Shown: piece after piece, positions 54,856 through 64,000 of the stretch
How the letters are laid out: every line of letters begins with the position of its first letter
How positions within the stretch are numbered: position 1 is the stretch's first letter
Assembly: GCF_023746615.1 (NCBI RefSeq)
Contig: NZ_CP082275.1
Coordinates: 806,001-870,000, forward strand
Length of the DNA: 64,000 nucleotides
From: Grimontia kaedaensis
GTDB taxonomy: Bacteria > Pseudomonadota > Gammaproteobacteria > Enterobacterales > Vibrionaceae
Reading direction: 5' to 3'
Program-made: the position numbers and the translations under genes
The notes under the pieces: generated by a model
What the model was told of the DNA's origin: nothing
Seen by the model: only the letters and a program-made list of their open reading frames with translations
Database searches by the model: none

Positions 54856-55417
54856 TTAGCGCACCTCGCTGACCTGAAGTTTGATTGTCCATGAACTCTT
54901 TCAATTGGTTTCTCGCTCTGAACAAACGCGTCATAACAGTGTTTTTGTTTAGGTCTAAGATCTCAGCGATCTCTTCACCGCTAAATCCGGCAACGACCTG
55001 CAACACTAACGGTTCTCGATATTCTGGTGACAGACGCATGATCTGCTTGTGAAGCCATTGCTGTTCAACCGAGGCTTCTTCACTGGGGCGTGCATCGTCT
55101 GCGACCTGGTGGTCATCAATATCTACCAATTCGAGTTGTTTACGCTCGAAACGGCGTGCATTTTCGCGCCTAAGAATGGTGATCAGCCAAGCTTTGGCAG
55201 CGTTGTCATCTTGAAGGCTATCAAGCGAGCGCCATGCACGTAGGCAGGTTTCCTGCACCAAATCTTCCGCTACGTGCTGGTCTTTCGTCAACCAGTATGC
55301 ATAACGGTAGAGGTCTCTGTGCCAGGCTCTCACGAGCGCTTCGTATCGTCTCTGCTTTTCCATATCATTAGAGACCTTGGTTTCTGACTTTTTATTTCCA
55401 AATAATTTCAAAACCAT
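54848..55417 (-). CDS. ECF-type sigma-70 family RNA polymerase sigma factor
   Basis: About 189 residues from ATG 55417 (minus strand AGGAT spaced about 7); an upstream in-frame ATG at 55483 adds 22 residues and has no ribosome site. Region 2 (YRYAYWLTKDQHVAEDLVQE, then TCLRAWRSL) and region 4 (LSPEYREPLVLQVVAGFSGE, then EIAEILDLNKNTVMTRLFRAR) are typical of the ECF group. It is coupled to the DUF3379 gene, with fadL downstream and fadIJ upstream on the other strand. Its target promoters are unknown; neighbours suggest an envelope or lipid signal (inference). Confidence 0.9.
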   Translation of the reverse strand: MVLKLFGNKKSETKVSNDMEKQRRYEALVRAWHRDLYRYAYWLTKDQHVAEDLVQETCLRAWRSLDSLQDDNAAKAWLITILRRENARRFERKQLELVDIDDHQVADDARPSEEASVEQQWLHKQIMRLSPEYREPLVLQVVAGFSGEEIAEILDLNKNTVMTRLFRARNQLKEFMDNQTSGQRGALNG

Positions 55418-55688
55418 TCTATCATCCTGATTATTTAGGATTTTAAATGCTAAATTGCTGCAAGAATTATCACCAAAGGTCAACAGCCCCTAATCTGAGC
55501 AATCTGGCTTTAAGACGGTTAGCCGCTCTTCTGCAATTGTAGTGTTGATCGGGGTAATAAATGATCATGTTACATGTAAGGAGCCTGCCTTCTGAAGGTA
55601 ATTTGCTTTGAATTTAATCAATTAGGCAGCGGTTGTAGTGTTTCATACAGTTTTCTAAGAATCGAAATAACTCAATTCAATGCATATT

Positions 55689-55724
55689 TATCTATCTATC
55701 TATCTACCTACCTATCTATCTACC
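55689..55724 (+). repeat. tetranucleotide tract (TATC/TACC)9
   Basis: Nine tandem tetramers: TATC x4, TACC x2, TATC x2, TACC x1. It lies about 270 bases upstream of the sigma gene start and about 500 bases upstream of fadI. Length could change by slipped-strand mispairing, although the C/T interruptions reduce that. Confidence 0.9.
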
Positions 55725-56022
55725 TTAACTCGCAACCTTCCCTTCGACTTAACCTCTCTTTCCTTCGATTGATGAGTAATCAGACAAAAAATTGATCTGC
55801 TTCAAAATCGCTTCCTGACGCGTGGGTATAGTAGGCAATGTCATCTGGTGACGTGTTACAGACTTCGTTGGTTTACCGAATCTGTCGCATGAAACCGTGT
55901 TGAGCAAGATGACAAACTTCCTTTTTGAAGGCTGACTTTACTTTCTCCTCAGGTCTATGACCTGATTTGCAATTGGCTTTACGTTAATTGATTTAATACG
56001 TGATTGCTTTCCACATACGTTG

Positions 56023-56049
56023 CCACACCTGATAGGTGTGGTTTTTTTT
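56023..56049 (+). terminator. orphan intrinsic terminator upstream of fadI
   Basis: CCACACCT (56023-56030) / AGGTGTGG (56034-56041) followed by about nine Ts. No coding gene lies upstream on this strand within the window, so it ends either a small RNA or a short attenuated leader. The nearest plus-strand gene, fadI, begins about 170 bases later. Confidence 0.85.
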
Positions 56050-56143
56050 TGCTTTGTGTTTTCAGTTGCCCTCCAACTTCACTTCTGGCTCAGTTTTTAT
56101 TTTCAAAAATGTCGTAACGGTCTATGTTTGCTTGGCAGATTTA

Positions 56144-56163
56144 ATTAAAACGCACGTTTTAAT
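56144..56163. promoter_or_regulatory. perfect 20-bp palindrome, candidate TetR-type (PsrA-like) operator
   Basis: ATTAAAACG-CA-CGTTTTAAT, a perfect 9+2+9 inverted repeat in the fadI promoter region. The AAAC/GTTT core resembles operators of TetR-family fatty-acid regulators such as PsrA. Regulator identity is inference. Confidence 0.55.
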
Positions 56164-56186
56164 CCGGTAACAAATTGGTTACACTC

Positions 56187-56203
56187 TTCTGGTCTGACCT
56201 CTA
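56187..56203. promoter_or_regulatory. FadR-type operator upstream of fadI
   Basis: TTCTGGTCTGACCTCTA has the full CTGGT-N2-GACC core of the GntR-family FadR site. It sits 20 bases before the fadI start codon, a position where binding would block initiation. Long-chain acyl-CoA would release it. Confidence 0.75.
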
Positions 56204-56222
56204 ATAATTGCAAGGAGCGGCA

Positions 56223-57533
56223 ATGAACTCTCCCCAGAATCTGACTACGCGTCAGGGTGAACGTATAGCTGTCGTTGCGGGTTTACGTACCCCGTTTGCA
56301 CGACAATCCACCGCTTATGCGGATGTGCCAGCTGTTGATCTAGGCAAGATGGTTGTTAGCGAAATGCTAAATCGTACCGACATCGACCCGAAGCTGATTG
56401 ATCAATTGGTTTTTGGTCAGGTGGTCCAAATGCCGGAAGCGCCGAACATCGCACGTGAAATAGTGCTTGGCACAGGTATGAATGTTCACACTGATGCTTA
56501 CAGTGTCAGCCGTGCTTGTGCGACCAGTTTCCAATCTGTCGTTAACGTCACCGAAAGCATCATGGCCGGTGCTGTTGATATCGGTATCGCTGGTGGCGCT
56601 GATTCCTCTTCCGTGCTGCCAATTGGTGTCTCCAAGCACATGGCTGCAACACTGCTGGCACTCAGCAAAGCCAAGACGATGAGTAAACGCTTAAAACTCC
56701 TGAGTAAACTCTCCCTCAAAGACTTGGCACCGGTTCCTCCAGCAGTTGCCGAATATTCGACGGGTCTCAGCATGGGACAAACCGCTGAGCAAATGGCCAA
56801 GAGCCATAGCATTACTCGAGAAGAGCAAGATGCGCTGGCACACCGTTCGCATTCCCTCGCAGCGAAAGCTTGGGCGGACGGATTGGTTCGTGATGAGGTG
56901 ATGACTGCCTTCCCGGAACCTTATCGCCAGTGGATTGATAAAGACAACAATGTTCGCGAAGACTCCACAGTAGAAGGCTACGCGAAACTGCGTCCTGCTT
57001 TTGACCGCAAACACGGCTCTGTGACTGCCGCGAACAGTACACCTCTCACCGATGGTGCAGCGGCAGTGATGTTGATGCGTGAAGGACGGGCCAAAGAACT
57101 TGGCTTAACGCCTCTGGGTTACATCCGATCATACGCGTTTTCTGCCATTCAGGTTGAGCATGACATGCTGATGGGTCCATCTTACTCGACACCAATCGCG
57201 TTAGATCGCGCTGGCATTACGCTGTCTGATCTCACTCTGATTGATATGCATGAAGCGTTTGCCGCGCAGACGTTGGCAAACGTAAAAATGTTTGCGTCCA
57301 AGAGCTTTGCAGAACAGAAGCTGGGTCGAAGCCAGGCAATTGGCGAAATCGACATGGACAAGTTCAATGTGTTGGGTGGCTCGATTGCTTACGGCCACCC
57401 ATTTGCCGCAACCGGTGCGCGCATGATCACCCAAACCTTGAATGAACTTCGCCGCCGCGGTGGTGGTTTGGCATTGAATACTGCTTGTGCAGCAGGTGGT
57501 CTGGGTGCAGCGATGATCTTGGAGGCAGAATAA
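56223..57533 (+). CDS. fadI: 3-ketoacyl-CoA thiolase FadI
   Basis: 436 residues from ATG 56223 with AAGGAG at 56212-56217; a TTG 15 bases upstream overlaps that ribosome site and is rejected. Thiolase fold with active-site Cys in [12 protein letters not shown], His in [12 protein letters not shown] and the C-terminal Cys in [11 protein letters not shown]. Beta subunit of the second, FadIJ-type beta-oxidation complex; cleaves 3-ketoacyl-CoA. Length fits FadI rather than FadA. It overlaps fadJ (TAATG). Confidence 0.95.
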   Translation: MNSPQNLTTRQGERIAVVAGLRTPFARQSTAYADVPAVDLGKMVVSEMLNRTDIDPKLIDQLVFGQVVQMPEAPNIAREIVLGTGMNVHTDAYSVSRACATSFQSVVNVTESIMAGAVDIGIAGGADSSSVLPIGVSKHMAATLLALSKAKTMSKRLKLLSKLSLKDLAPVPPAVAEYSTGLSMGQTAEQMAKSHSITREEQDALAHRSHSLAAKAWADGLVRDEVMTAFPEPYRQWIDKDNNVREDSTVEGYAKLRPAFDRKHGSVTAANSTPLTDGAAAVMLMREGRAKELGLTPLGYIRSYAFSAIQVEHDMLMGPSYSTPIALDRAGITLSDLTLIDMHEAFAAQTLANVKMFASKSFAEQKLGRSQAIGEIDMDKFNVLGGSIAYGHPFAATGARMITQTLNELRRRGGGLALNTACAAGGLGAAMILEAE

Positions 57534-59653
57534 TGACGGAACAAACAACCCCAACAAACGGTGCGTTCTCGCTGCGCTACGGTGACAACGGTGTGGCGTG
57601 GTTGAGCATTGATGTGCAGGGCGAAAGTATGAATACCCTGCAAGCCACCTTTGTTGATGAAATCAGTGCAATTCTGAGCGAGCTTGAAAGCAAAAGTGAT
57701 ATCAAAGGTCTGGTGCTGCACTCTGCAAAACCGGATAACTTTGTTGCTGGTGCAGATGTTCGCATGCTGGATGCTTGCAATACCGCAGAAGATGCTCAAG
57801 CCATTGCTGAGCATGGCCAGAAGCTTTTCTCCCGCATTGAGAAGCTACCTTTCCATGTCGTTGCTGCCATTCATGGCCCTGCGTTGGGCGGTGGTTTGGA
57901 ACTCGCTCTGGCTTGTCATAGCCGAGTAGCGAGTGATGATGATAAAACCCGTTTAGGTTTGCCGGAAGTGCAGCTTGGCCTGTTGCCTGGTTCTGGTGGT
58001 ACGCAACGTCTTCCAAGACTGATTGGTGTGCCGGGCGCGTTGGATATGATCCTGACCGGTAAACAGCTTCGCGCGAAGAAAGCGAAGAAAATGGGCGTGG
58101 TCGATGATGTAGTTCCCCAGTCTGTGTTGCTTCGCGTTGCTGAAGAGTTGGCGCTGAAAGGTAAACCAAAGCGCAAAGGTAGCTGGCAGGATTGGGCAAT
58201 GGGCGGCAATGCACTTGGTCGTTCTGTTGTGTTCGATCAGGCTTCAAAGAAAACCCGTGAGAAAACCCGCGGCAACTATCCTGCTACCGAAGCTATTCTC
58301 GAAGTCATCAAACATGGCTTGGATAAAGGCACAGAGAAAGGTCTGGCGTTGGAAGCAAAACGCTTTGGTGAGCTGGTGATGTCTTCAGAATCTGCGGCGC
58401 TGCGTAGCATTTTCTTTGCCACCACAGCAATGAAAAAAGAAACCGGTGCAGATGCAGAGCCTCGCACTGTAACAGGCGTGACTGTGCTGGGTGGTGGCTT
58501 GATGGGCGCTGGCATCGCTAATGTGTCTGCAACCAAAGCGAATACACCTGTGCGCGTCAAAGATGTCAGCAACGATGGTATTCTGAATGCGATGGCTTAC
58601 AGCTACAAACTGCTGGATAAGAAGCGCAAACGCCGGATTATCTCTAAGGCAGAAATGCAAAAGCAGATGGATCGCATTAGCGGTACGACTGACTATTCCG
58701 GTATGAGCCAAAACAACGTGGTTGTTGAGGCCGTATTTGAAGATCTCACACTGAAGCACCAAATGGTTGCAGAGGTGGAAGAGAATCTGAGTGAAGAGAC
58801 CATCTTCGCCACCAACACCTCATCACTGCCAATCCATCAAATCGCCGAGGGTGCGAAGCGTCCTGAAAATATTGTGGGTCTGCACTACTTCTCGCCGGTC
58901 GATAAAATGCCGCTGGTGGAAGTTATTCCACATGCGGGCACGTCCGAAGAAGCCGTCGCAACTGTGGTGAAGCTTGCTAAGAAGCAAGGTAAAACGCCGA
59001 TTGTGGTCGCTGACAAGGCTGGTTTCTATGTGAACCGTATTCTTGCACCTTACATGAATGAAGCGGCAAGAACCTTACTGTCCGGTGAGTCGGTTGAGCA
59101 CATTGACAATGCGCTGTTGGACTTCGGTTTCCCTGTTGGCCCAGTGACACTGCTGGATGAAGTGGGTATCGACATTGGCGCGAAGATCAGCCCAATCCTG
59201 TTGAATGAACTGGGTGAGCGTTTCCGCGCACCGGATGTGTTCGACGTGATGCTGAATGATGGCCGTAAAGGTCGCAAGAGTGGCAAAGGTTTCTTCGTTT
59301 ACAGCGGTAAGAAAAAAGAAGTCGATAAGCGTGTCTACACCTTGCTGGGTGTTGATCTGAAAAGTCAGCTTTCAGCACATGAACTGGCGATTCGCTGTGT
59401 GCTGATGATGCTGAATGAAGCTGCTCAGTGTCTGGATGAAGGTGTGGTGAAATCTGCGCGTGACGGTGATATTGGTGCCGTGTTCGGTATCGGATTCCCA
59501 CCATTCCTTGGCGGTCCATTCCGCTATATGGATCATATTGGCATTAAGCGTCTGGTAGAAATGCTGGAACAACATGAAGCCAAATACGGTGAGCGTTTTG
59601 CTCCGTGTGAGCTGCTTAAAGCCATGGCAGCGGAAGGTAAGACGTTCCACTAA
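57533..59653 (+). CDS. fadJ: fatty acid oxidation complex alpha subunit FadJ
   Basis: 706 residues from ATG 57533. The N-terminal enoyl-CoA hydratase domain (about 10-190, with [19 protein letters not shown] and [13 protein letters not shown]) is followed by the 3-hydroxyacyl-CoA dehydrogenase NAD-binding domain (about 305-490, [14 protein letters not shown]) and two C-terminal dehydrogenase domains. It performs hydration and oxidation steps for FadI. The operon ends at the terminator at 59671. Confidence 0.95.
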   Translation: MTEQTTPTNGAFSLRYGDNGVAWLSIDVQGESMNTLQATFVDEISAILSELESKSDIKGLVLHSAKPDNFVAGADVRMLDACNTAEDAQAIAEHGQKLFSRIEKLPFHVVAAIHGPALGGGLELALACHSRVASDDDKTRLGLPEVQLGLLPGSGGTQRLPRLIGVPGALDMILTGKQLRAKKAKKMGVVDDVVPQSVLLRVAEELALKGKPKRKGSWQDWAMGGNALGRSVVFDQASKKTREKTRGNYPATEAILEVIKHGLDKGTEKGLALEAKRFGELVMSSESAALRSIFFATTAMKKETGADAEPRTVTGVTVLGGGLMGAGIANVSATKANTPVRVKDVSNDGILNAMAYSYKLLDKKRKRRIISKAEMQKQMDRISGTTDYSGMSQNNVVVEAVFEDLTLKHQMVAEVEENLSEETIFATNTSSLPIHQIAEGAKRPENIVGLHYFSPVDKMPLVEVIPHAGTSEEAVATVVKLAKKQGKTPIVVADKAGFYVNRILAPYMNEAARTLLSGESVEHIDNALLDFGFPVGPVTLLDEVGIDIGAKISPILLNELGERFRAPDVFDVMLNDGRKGRKSGKGFFVYSGKKKEVDKRVYTLLGVDLKSQLSAHELAIRCVLMMLNEAAQCLDEGVVKSARDGDIGAVFGIGFPPFLGGPFRYMDHIGIKRLVEMLEQHEAKYGERFAPCELLKAMAAEGKTFH

Positions 59654-59670
59654 TTAAGCCTTAAACAAAA

Positions 59671-59698
59671 AAATCCCCGGCTAGCCCGGGGATTTTTT
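59671..59698. terminator. bidirectional terminator between fadJ and M16 protease gene
   Basis: AATCCCCGG (59672-59680) / CCGGGGATT (59686-59694) with a 5-base loop, A-run on the left and T-run on the right. Lies between convergent genes. Confidence 0.92.
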
Positions 59699-59740
59699 AT
59701 ATCTGAAGCATGGAAATCCATCAACAAAGTTCAACAGACT

Positions 59741-62518
59741 TCAGTTAATTCGCTCTGTGCGATTGCGACGAAACGCTGTGACAGATTCGATTTCCTTTGT
59801 GCCTTCAAGGCTACATTCATCAGGGTGAGCGCCACCGCAACTGTGCATGATCAGACGATCTGATGTACGCGGTTTCAATTGCTCGACCACAAACTTCACC
59901 ATATCTGCGCGATCCATATCGCGAATAGCGGCAGCAACGTTTTGGCGCTGGGTAAATTCAGCATCCTTATTGCCAATACTGATCCATAAACGCTGTCCGC
60001 GGGCGCGTAGGTTAGCATCAGGCTCTTCTATCTGTCCGAGTAATCCTTGTTTACTGGCTTGCCATTGCGCTTCGTTAAGCTCGAGCAGCACCAGGAAGAA
60101 GGCGTTGAGGAAGTCGTCTATTGCTTCCATCAATTTCGCTGGGCCAGCCTGAGGTGACTGCACATAGAAGATCAAACCTGGGTGACGGTTCATTGGCATG
60201 TTGCCTGAGCCAACCATATAGCCAAGTTGCTGCTTTGTTCGCAGCTCGTTGAAGAAGATGGCAGACATCAAATGCTGAGCGAATGTAAATAAGGCGACAT
60301 CCTGTGGTTCAGTGCCGTGGCTCTGGTAGTAAACCAACACGGCTGAGTCTTGGCTGTCACATCCTAGATGATATGACGCACTGCCAGCACCTTTCAAAAG
60401 AACCAGCGGTCGTGTGGATTCCTGATAACGCTGGTTGTGTACGCGAAGTGCATCTTTTACAGGCTCGGCCAAATCCAGTGTTTGCTGTTTCTGCCAGTTA
60501 CCGTAAACAAACATCTCAACATGCAGTTCCGACATCACGCGATGCACAAAGTCCGGTAGCTCTGTCACCTGCAAAGGTTCCAGCGCTTCGATGAGCTCTT
60601 CATAGGTTGGATTGTTTGGCTGCAAGATGCCTGTCATCGAATTGTACAAGCGATTAATGGCTTTATTTTGAGTTGCGTTGTTCCAACTTCTTAGCAACTG
60701 GGTTTTGATGATGTCAAAGCGATCTGGGTTGAAATCGCGCTTGGCAAATTTATCCAATACCAAATCCATCAGCAGCGGGAGCTTTTCATTGAAGCCACTG
60801 AGCTTCAAAGTCACGCCACCTTGATGGGCATAGAGGTTGTAATTCAGGCCAGCGACTTCGGCAGGGTAGGCTGCCTCATTGATCGACTCCATCAGCATTT
60901 CAACACTGACGCGAGTCTTTACGATGTTCTCGACCGATTGCACCGCATGCGGGCTGTCTATCGCAACGTAAACCACGCCTTTCGGGACGCGGAAATCTGT
61001 ATCTTGCAAGTGCCACAAACGAAAGCCCGGTAACTCTTGAATCATCTCAGGTAGTTGCTGTTCTGGCGCTTCTAGATCTGCAGGGTCGAGTTCATAGCTG
61101 ATAAAGGGGTTTGGCTCTGGTAAAGCCAGCGCGGGAGAGATATGTGTCGCATGCCATTTTTCGAGCTGAGCTTCGGTGAATGGTTTCACGCTGTAAGGGG
61201 TGTCGTACCAATTTGCCGTACGATCATAATTGCCATCTTTAGCAATTAACGTCAGGCGAAGATGATCAGGTGTGAGGTAGCCAAGCATCTGGCGTATCAA
61301 GGCTTCGTCATATTTCTGCATAATGTAGTCGCCATACAGCACATCATCATCTTGATAATGCTGCATGTTGAGCACCATATGACTCACTGTATCGATAGGG
61401 CGTGAAGGCTCTTGATAACGAAACGCCATTTCCTGTACCGCACGTTTTTCTGCATAACGCCAATCATCGAGACCCTGCTCGCGGATAAGACTGATTGCCT
61501 GAAAAATGTAAGTCACGATATCGTCAATCTTGGTCAGTCCCTCCTCGGTCAGGCTAACACTGACTGAAAACTCGCGGAAATTCGAACCGCTGATCCCGCC
61601 ACCAGCAGACAGATTATTGATGAGCCCTTTGGCTTTAAGCAAAGACATCACGCTGCCAGTACCTTCATAACCGAGAAGATGGGCAATGTAGGAAAGTGGC
61701 TTAATTCTGTAATGCTCATCGGTCGCTGGCATTGAAAATGCCAGTGTCAGCTTACGAACATCTTTGAGCGGCTCGATACAGACAAACTGTTGCGACTGAG
61801 CTTTGTCGACAAACGGGACGTCTGGCACAAACGGTGACAGGTCAAGGTTTGGAATATCACCGAATGTTTGGTTTGCCAGCGTTTCCAAATCGTCCAGCCT
61901 GAATGGACCCGTGATAGAGGCTGCCATCAGGTTGGCACTGTAATGGGTCTTGTAAAAATCAATCAGCTCATCACGCACCGAACTGCCCTCGCGATCGGCA
62001 AGGGTGTCGAGGCTACCGACAGAAAACTTGGAGAAAGGGTGAGCCGGGTTGATGGTCTCTTTCTGCACCTGATAAATCCGGCGCACATCGTCCTGAAGTT
62101 TCAGGCGGTATTCTGAGTCAACCGCGTTGCGCTCTTTGTCGACTGCGTCTGCATTGAACAAAGGCGCAGAGAAGAATTGACCGAATCGATCCAGCGCTTC
62201 TTCGAAATGGTCGTGTCGGATATCGAAGAAAAAGGTGGTGTTTTCGGTTCCTGTCCAAGCGTTGTTATTACCGCCATGGCGACTGATAAAAGATTGGAAC
62301 TCACCGACATCAGGATACTTCTCTGTACCGAGAAACAGCATGTGTTCTAAGAAGTGCGCTAAACCTTCACGATCAGCGGGATCACAGAAGTGCCCCACAT
62401 TCACGGTTAACGCCGCAGCACTGCGCGGTGCTTGCACATCTTCTACCAGAAGCACCCTCAAATTGTTGGCGAGAGTAATAAGGCGGTAGCTACGATGATC
62501 GTTGGGACTGATTTGCAC
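59741..62518 (-). CDS. M16-family (insulinase/pitrilysin-type) zinc metalloprotease
   Basis: 925 residues. The inverted zinc motif HFLEH (55-59) is followed by the downstream Glu region typical of M16A. Four M16 domains follow, with SYIAHLLGYEGTGSVMSLLK in the second and NELRTKQQLGYMVGSG in the last. I see no signal peptide at the N-terminus (MQISPNDHRSYRLITLANNL), so a cytoplasmic location is possible, unlike E. coli pitrilysin, which is periplasmic. It degrades small peptides; its physiological substrate is unknown. Confidence 0.92.
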   Translation of the reverse strand: MQISPNDHRSYRLITLANNLRVLLVEDVQAPRSAAALTVNVGHFCDPADREGLAHFLEHMLFLGTEKYPDVGEFQSFISRHGGNNNAWTGTENTTFFFDIRHDHFEEALDRFGQFFSAPLFNADAVDKERNAVDSEYRLKLQDDVRRIYQVQKETINPAHPFSKFSVGSLDTLADREGSSVRDELIDFYKTHYSANLMAASITGPFRLDDLETLANQTFGDIPNLDLSPFVPDVPFVDKAQSQQFVCIEPLKDVRKLTLAFSMPATDEHYRIKPLSYIAHLLGYEGTGSVMSLLKAKGLINNLSAGGGISGSNFREFSVSVSLTEEGLTKIDDIVTYIFQAISLIREQGLDDWRYAEKRAVQEMAFRYQEPSRPIDTVSHMVLNMQHYQDDDVLYGDYIMQKYDEALIRQMLGYLTPDHLRLTLIAKDGNYDRTANWYDTPYSVKPFTEAQLEKWHATHISPALALPEPNPFISYELDPADLEAPEQQLPEMIQELPGFRLWHLQDTDFRVPKGVVYVAIDSPHAVQSVENIVKTRVSVEMLMESINEAAYPAEVAGLNYNLYAHQGGVTLKLSGFNEKLPLLMDLVLDKFAKRDFNPDRFDIIKTQLLRSWNNATQNKAINRLYNSMTGILQPNNPTYEELIEALEPLQVTELPDFVHRVMSELHVEMFVYGNWQKQQTLDLAEPVKDALRVHNQRYQESTRPLVLLKGAGSASYHLGCDSQDSAVLVYYQSHGTEPQDVALFTFAQHLMSAIFFNELRTKQQLGYMVGSGNMPMNRHPGLIFYVQSPQAGPAKLMEAIDDFLNAFFLVLLELNEAQWQASKQGLLGQIEEPDANLRARGQRLWISIGNKDAEFTQRQNVAAAIRDMDRADMVKFVVEQLKPRTSDRLIMHSCGGAHPDECSLEGTKEIESVTAFRRNRTERIN

Positions 62519-62659
62519 AAAGCACCTTCACTGGTAGTGGCAAGGTCTTAATTATGACCACGTAAGTAAATTGAGGCAAACATCTGTGCGATCAGTCGTT
62601 CCAGATTAAAGAATTGACTGGTAGCATATCGAAGAATACTCAAAATCAGCTGTTGTGAT

Positions 62660-63154
62660 ATGCGAATTTATATTATGCGCCACGGTGAGGCACACACCTT
62701 CGCCGCCAGTGATGAAGAACGTCCGCTGACCGATCTTGGTGAGCAACAATCGGTTGAAATGGCACGCTGGCTGGCACAAGAGCTGCCAGAGGGAAAACTG
62801 GACTTGGTTTTGGTGAGTCCTTATTTGCGCGCACAGCAGACTTGGTCGGCATGTGCTGCCGTTTTGCCTGAAGCGAAAAGCGTCTTGACGGAAGATGGCA
62901 TCACGCCTTACGGCGACAGCGAGCACGTTGCTTCTTACCTGCGCGCTTTAGTTTCCGTTGATAATCCAGCGTCGATTCTTTTGGTTTCTCATCTACCGCT
63001 GGTGGGTTATCTCACGGCAGAGTTTGAGGCTGATTTGCAGCCGCCGATGTTCCCGACATCTTCAATTTCCTGTATTGAATACAACCCGCAAACGGAACAG
63101 AGCGAAGTGCTGTGGATGAAAAGTCCTTCGCAAGTGATGGGTTACGCATCCTGA
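62660..63154 (+). CDS. sixA: phosphohistidine phosphatase SixA
   Basis: 164 residues. Histidine phosphatase fold with catalytic RHG (MRIYIMRHGEA, His8) near the start, SPYLRAQQTW, and the second catalytic His in LLVSHLPLVGY. In E. coli it removes phosphate from histidine phosphotransfer proteins (ArcB HPt, nitrogen PTS NPr). Divergent from the M16 gene. Confidence 0.93.
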   Translation: MRIYIMRHGEAHTFAASDEERPLTDLGEQQSVEMARWLAQELPEGKLDLVLVSPYLRAQQTWSACAAVLPEAKSVLTEDGITPYGDSEHVASYLRALVSVDNPASILLVSHLPLVGYLTAEFEADLQPPMFPTSSISCIEYNPQTEQSEVLWMKSPSQVMGYAS

Positions 63155-63189
63155 CGGCCAGGTCGAAAACAGCTTTAAGCAGACATAGA

Positions 63190-63217
63190 AAAACGCCCAA
63201 CAAAGGGCGTTTTTTTC
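63190..63217. terminator. bidirectional terminator between sixA and smrB
   Basis: AACGCCC (63192-63198) / GGGCGTT (63205-63211) with a 6-base loop, A-run on the left and T-run on the right. Lies between convergent genes. Confidence 0.88.
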
Positions 63218-63231
63218 ATCTGTACTTCAGG

Positions 63232-63765
63232 CTATTTTTCTGGAATTTCAATCAGAACCAGTAAAGCGCCATCACCACCAAATTCCAGTGGTGCCTGATG
63301 GAATGCCAACACGTCAGGGTGCTGTGCTAGCCAAAGTGGTGTCTTCTGTTTCAGTATGTGTTTGCCAATACCGTGCATGACACAGGCACAACTGATCCCT
63401 TCTTTTATACATGCTGCAATCAGTGCGCCTAACTCTCGCTTGGCTTCCAATTGCGTCATGCCGTGTAGGTCCAGGAACATATCCGGCACGTAAACACCGC
63501 GGCGAAGTCTTTTTACTTCGTATTTGGAGACACCTGTGCGCGCATATTGAGTTGGCCCATCTTCTTTCAGCAGCGGTTCAAACTCGTCTGAGAAATAGAA
63601 GGAGTGGTCGCGCGCCGCGGACTCTGTCTGCTTTTTGCGTGCTTGCTCTGTTGTCTGGCGTCTTGGCGGGTTTATGGTATCCTGCTGCAGTTTTTTAACG
63701 CCTTTCACCGCATCGCGGAACAATGACATGTCGTCATCTTCTGGGATCGGGGATTTCTTACTCAT
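63232..63765 (-). CDS. smrB: SmrB, Smr-domain ribosome rescue endonuclease
   Basis: 177 residues. A basic/acidic N-terminal extension (about 1-90) is followed by the Smr domain with [14 protein letters not shown] and [13 protein letters not shown], the motif of the endonuclease that cleaves mRNA at collided ribosomes. It is divergent from prmB, the order usual in gammaproteobacteria. Confidence 0.93.
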   Translation of the reverse strand: MSKKSPIPEDDDMSLFRDAVKGVKKLQQDTINPPRRQTTEQARKKQTESAARDHSFYFSDEFEPLLKEDGPTQYARTGVSKYEVKRLRRGVYVPDMFLDLHGMTQLEAKRELGALIAACIKEGISCACVMHGIGKHILKQKTPLWLAQHPDVLAFHQAPLEFGGDGALLVLIEIPEK

Positions 63766-63874
63766 AAGTCATTTCCAAATTCTGTTAGCTGCATTTTACT
63801 TAAAATAAGAACAATGTCTGCTTTCCTGTTGGAATCGCCCTGACGGTGATGTGTTGAGGCTACTGGAGGCCATT

Positions 63875-64000
63875 TTGGATAGAATTATTGTTGATGAAGT
63901 CGTCAACGAGCTGCGTACGCTGCAAGACATGCTACGTTGGACGGTAAGTTGCTTTAATGCAGCAGGAATTTATTACGGTCACGGAACGGACAATGCATGG
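63875..64000 (+). CDS. prmB: PrmB, L3 glutamine methyltransferase (5' end only)
   Basis: First 42 residues, cut by the right window edge. The pattern [14 protein letters not shown], then [12 protein letters not shown], is the PrmB N-terminus, whose complete protein is about 310 residues and methylates ribosomal protein L3 on glutamine. I use TTG 63875 as start because GGAGG (63865-63869) is spaced 5 bases before it; no ATG is available in frame nearby. Confidence 0.88.
   Translation, partial: MDRIIVDEVVNELRTLQDMLRWTVSCFNAAGIYYGHGTDNAW

Larger units (their letters stand above)
55418..56222. other. 805-base intergenic region between ECF sigma gene and fadI
   Basis: No convincing protein gene. 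It carries the divergent promoters for the sigma gene and fadI, a run of nine TATC/TACC units (55689-55724), an orphan plus-strand intrinsic terminator (56023-56049), a perfect 20-base palindrome (56144-56163) and a FadR-type operator (56187-56203). The segment before the terminator may encode a small RNA. Confidence 0.6.

Noticed and set aside
57702..58247. 181-codon minus-strand open frame
   Set aside because: Antisense to the hydratase domain of fadJ; no family resemblance.
1..64000. Mobile elements, CRISPR arrays, tRNA or rRNA genes, prophage
   Set aside because: No transposase, integrase, regularly spaced repeats or RNA gene signatures were seen; the gene order is that of a core chromosomal region.

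Overview
The window is a contiguous stretch of chromosome from a gammaproteobacterium, almost certainly a member of the Vibrionaceae. The gene content and order (flagellin - flaG - fliD - fliT/flaI - fliS - flrABC - fliEFGHIJ - fliKLMNOPQR - flhB - flhA - flhF - flhG - fliA - cheYZAB - parC - parP - cheW - DUF2802 - ccm) is the polar-flagellum and chemotaxis locus typical of vibrios. The moderate base composition, the FlrA/FlrB/FlrC regulators and the ParC/ParP pair fit this. Grimontia, Enterovibrio or Photobacterium relatives are plausible, but the sequence alone does not let me name a genus. From memory of Vibrio cholerae, its flhB and flhA lie in separate blocks, whereas here they are adjacent.

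Layout. 1-3031: end of a SetA/SetB-type sugar efflux transporter, a Tat-exported nitroreductase-like protein and a divergent AraC regulator. 3088-8330: a TPR/glycosyltransferase-like protein, then two flagellin genes with different promoter types (sigma-54-like and sigma-28-like). 8398-34413: flagellar cap, chaperones, the FlrA/FlrBC regulatory cascade, basal body, C-ring, export apparatus, FlhF/FlhG and FliA. I can place good sigma-54 (-24/-12) motifs before flrB, fliE, fliK and flhA. 34451-41809: chemotaxis genes with the polar array-positioning genes parC and parP. CheA carries three tandem repeats where a P2 domain would normally be. 41834-42903 (minus): a small FliK-like protein plus a free-standing FlhB C-terminal domain.

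43071-50072 is the complete cytochrome c maturation operon ccmABCDEFGHI, followed by mlaA. 51004-59653 is a lipid region: two fadL-type outer-membrane proteins, an ECF sigma factor translationally coupled to a DUF3379 membrane protein (probable anti-sigma), and fadIJ for beta-oxidation. The fadI upstream region has a clear FadR-type operator and a perfect 20-bp palindrome. It also holds a tetranucleotide repeat tract and an orphan terminator that may end a small RNA. 59741-64000 holds an M16 metalloprotease, sixA, smrB and the 5' end of prmB.

How it works together: FlrA with sigma-54 should switch on flrBC. FlrC with sigma-54 then drives the basal body, export and first flagellin operons. FliA (sigma-28), held by an anti-sigma factor not in this window, drives the second flagellin. 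FlhF/FlhG set polar position and number, and ParC/ParP hold the chemotaxis array at the same pole. No tRNA, rRNA, CRISPR, insertion sequence or prophage was seen. Every internal gene appears intact; only the first and last are cut by the window edge.
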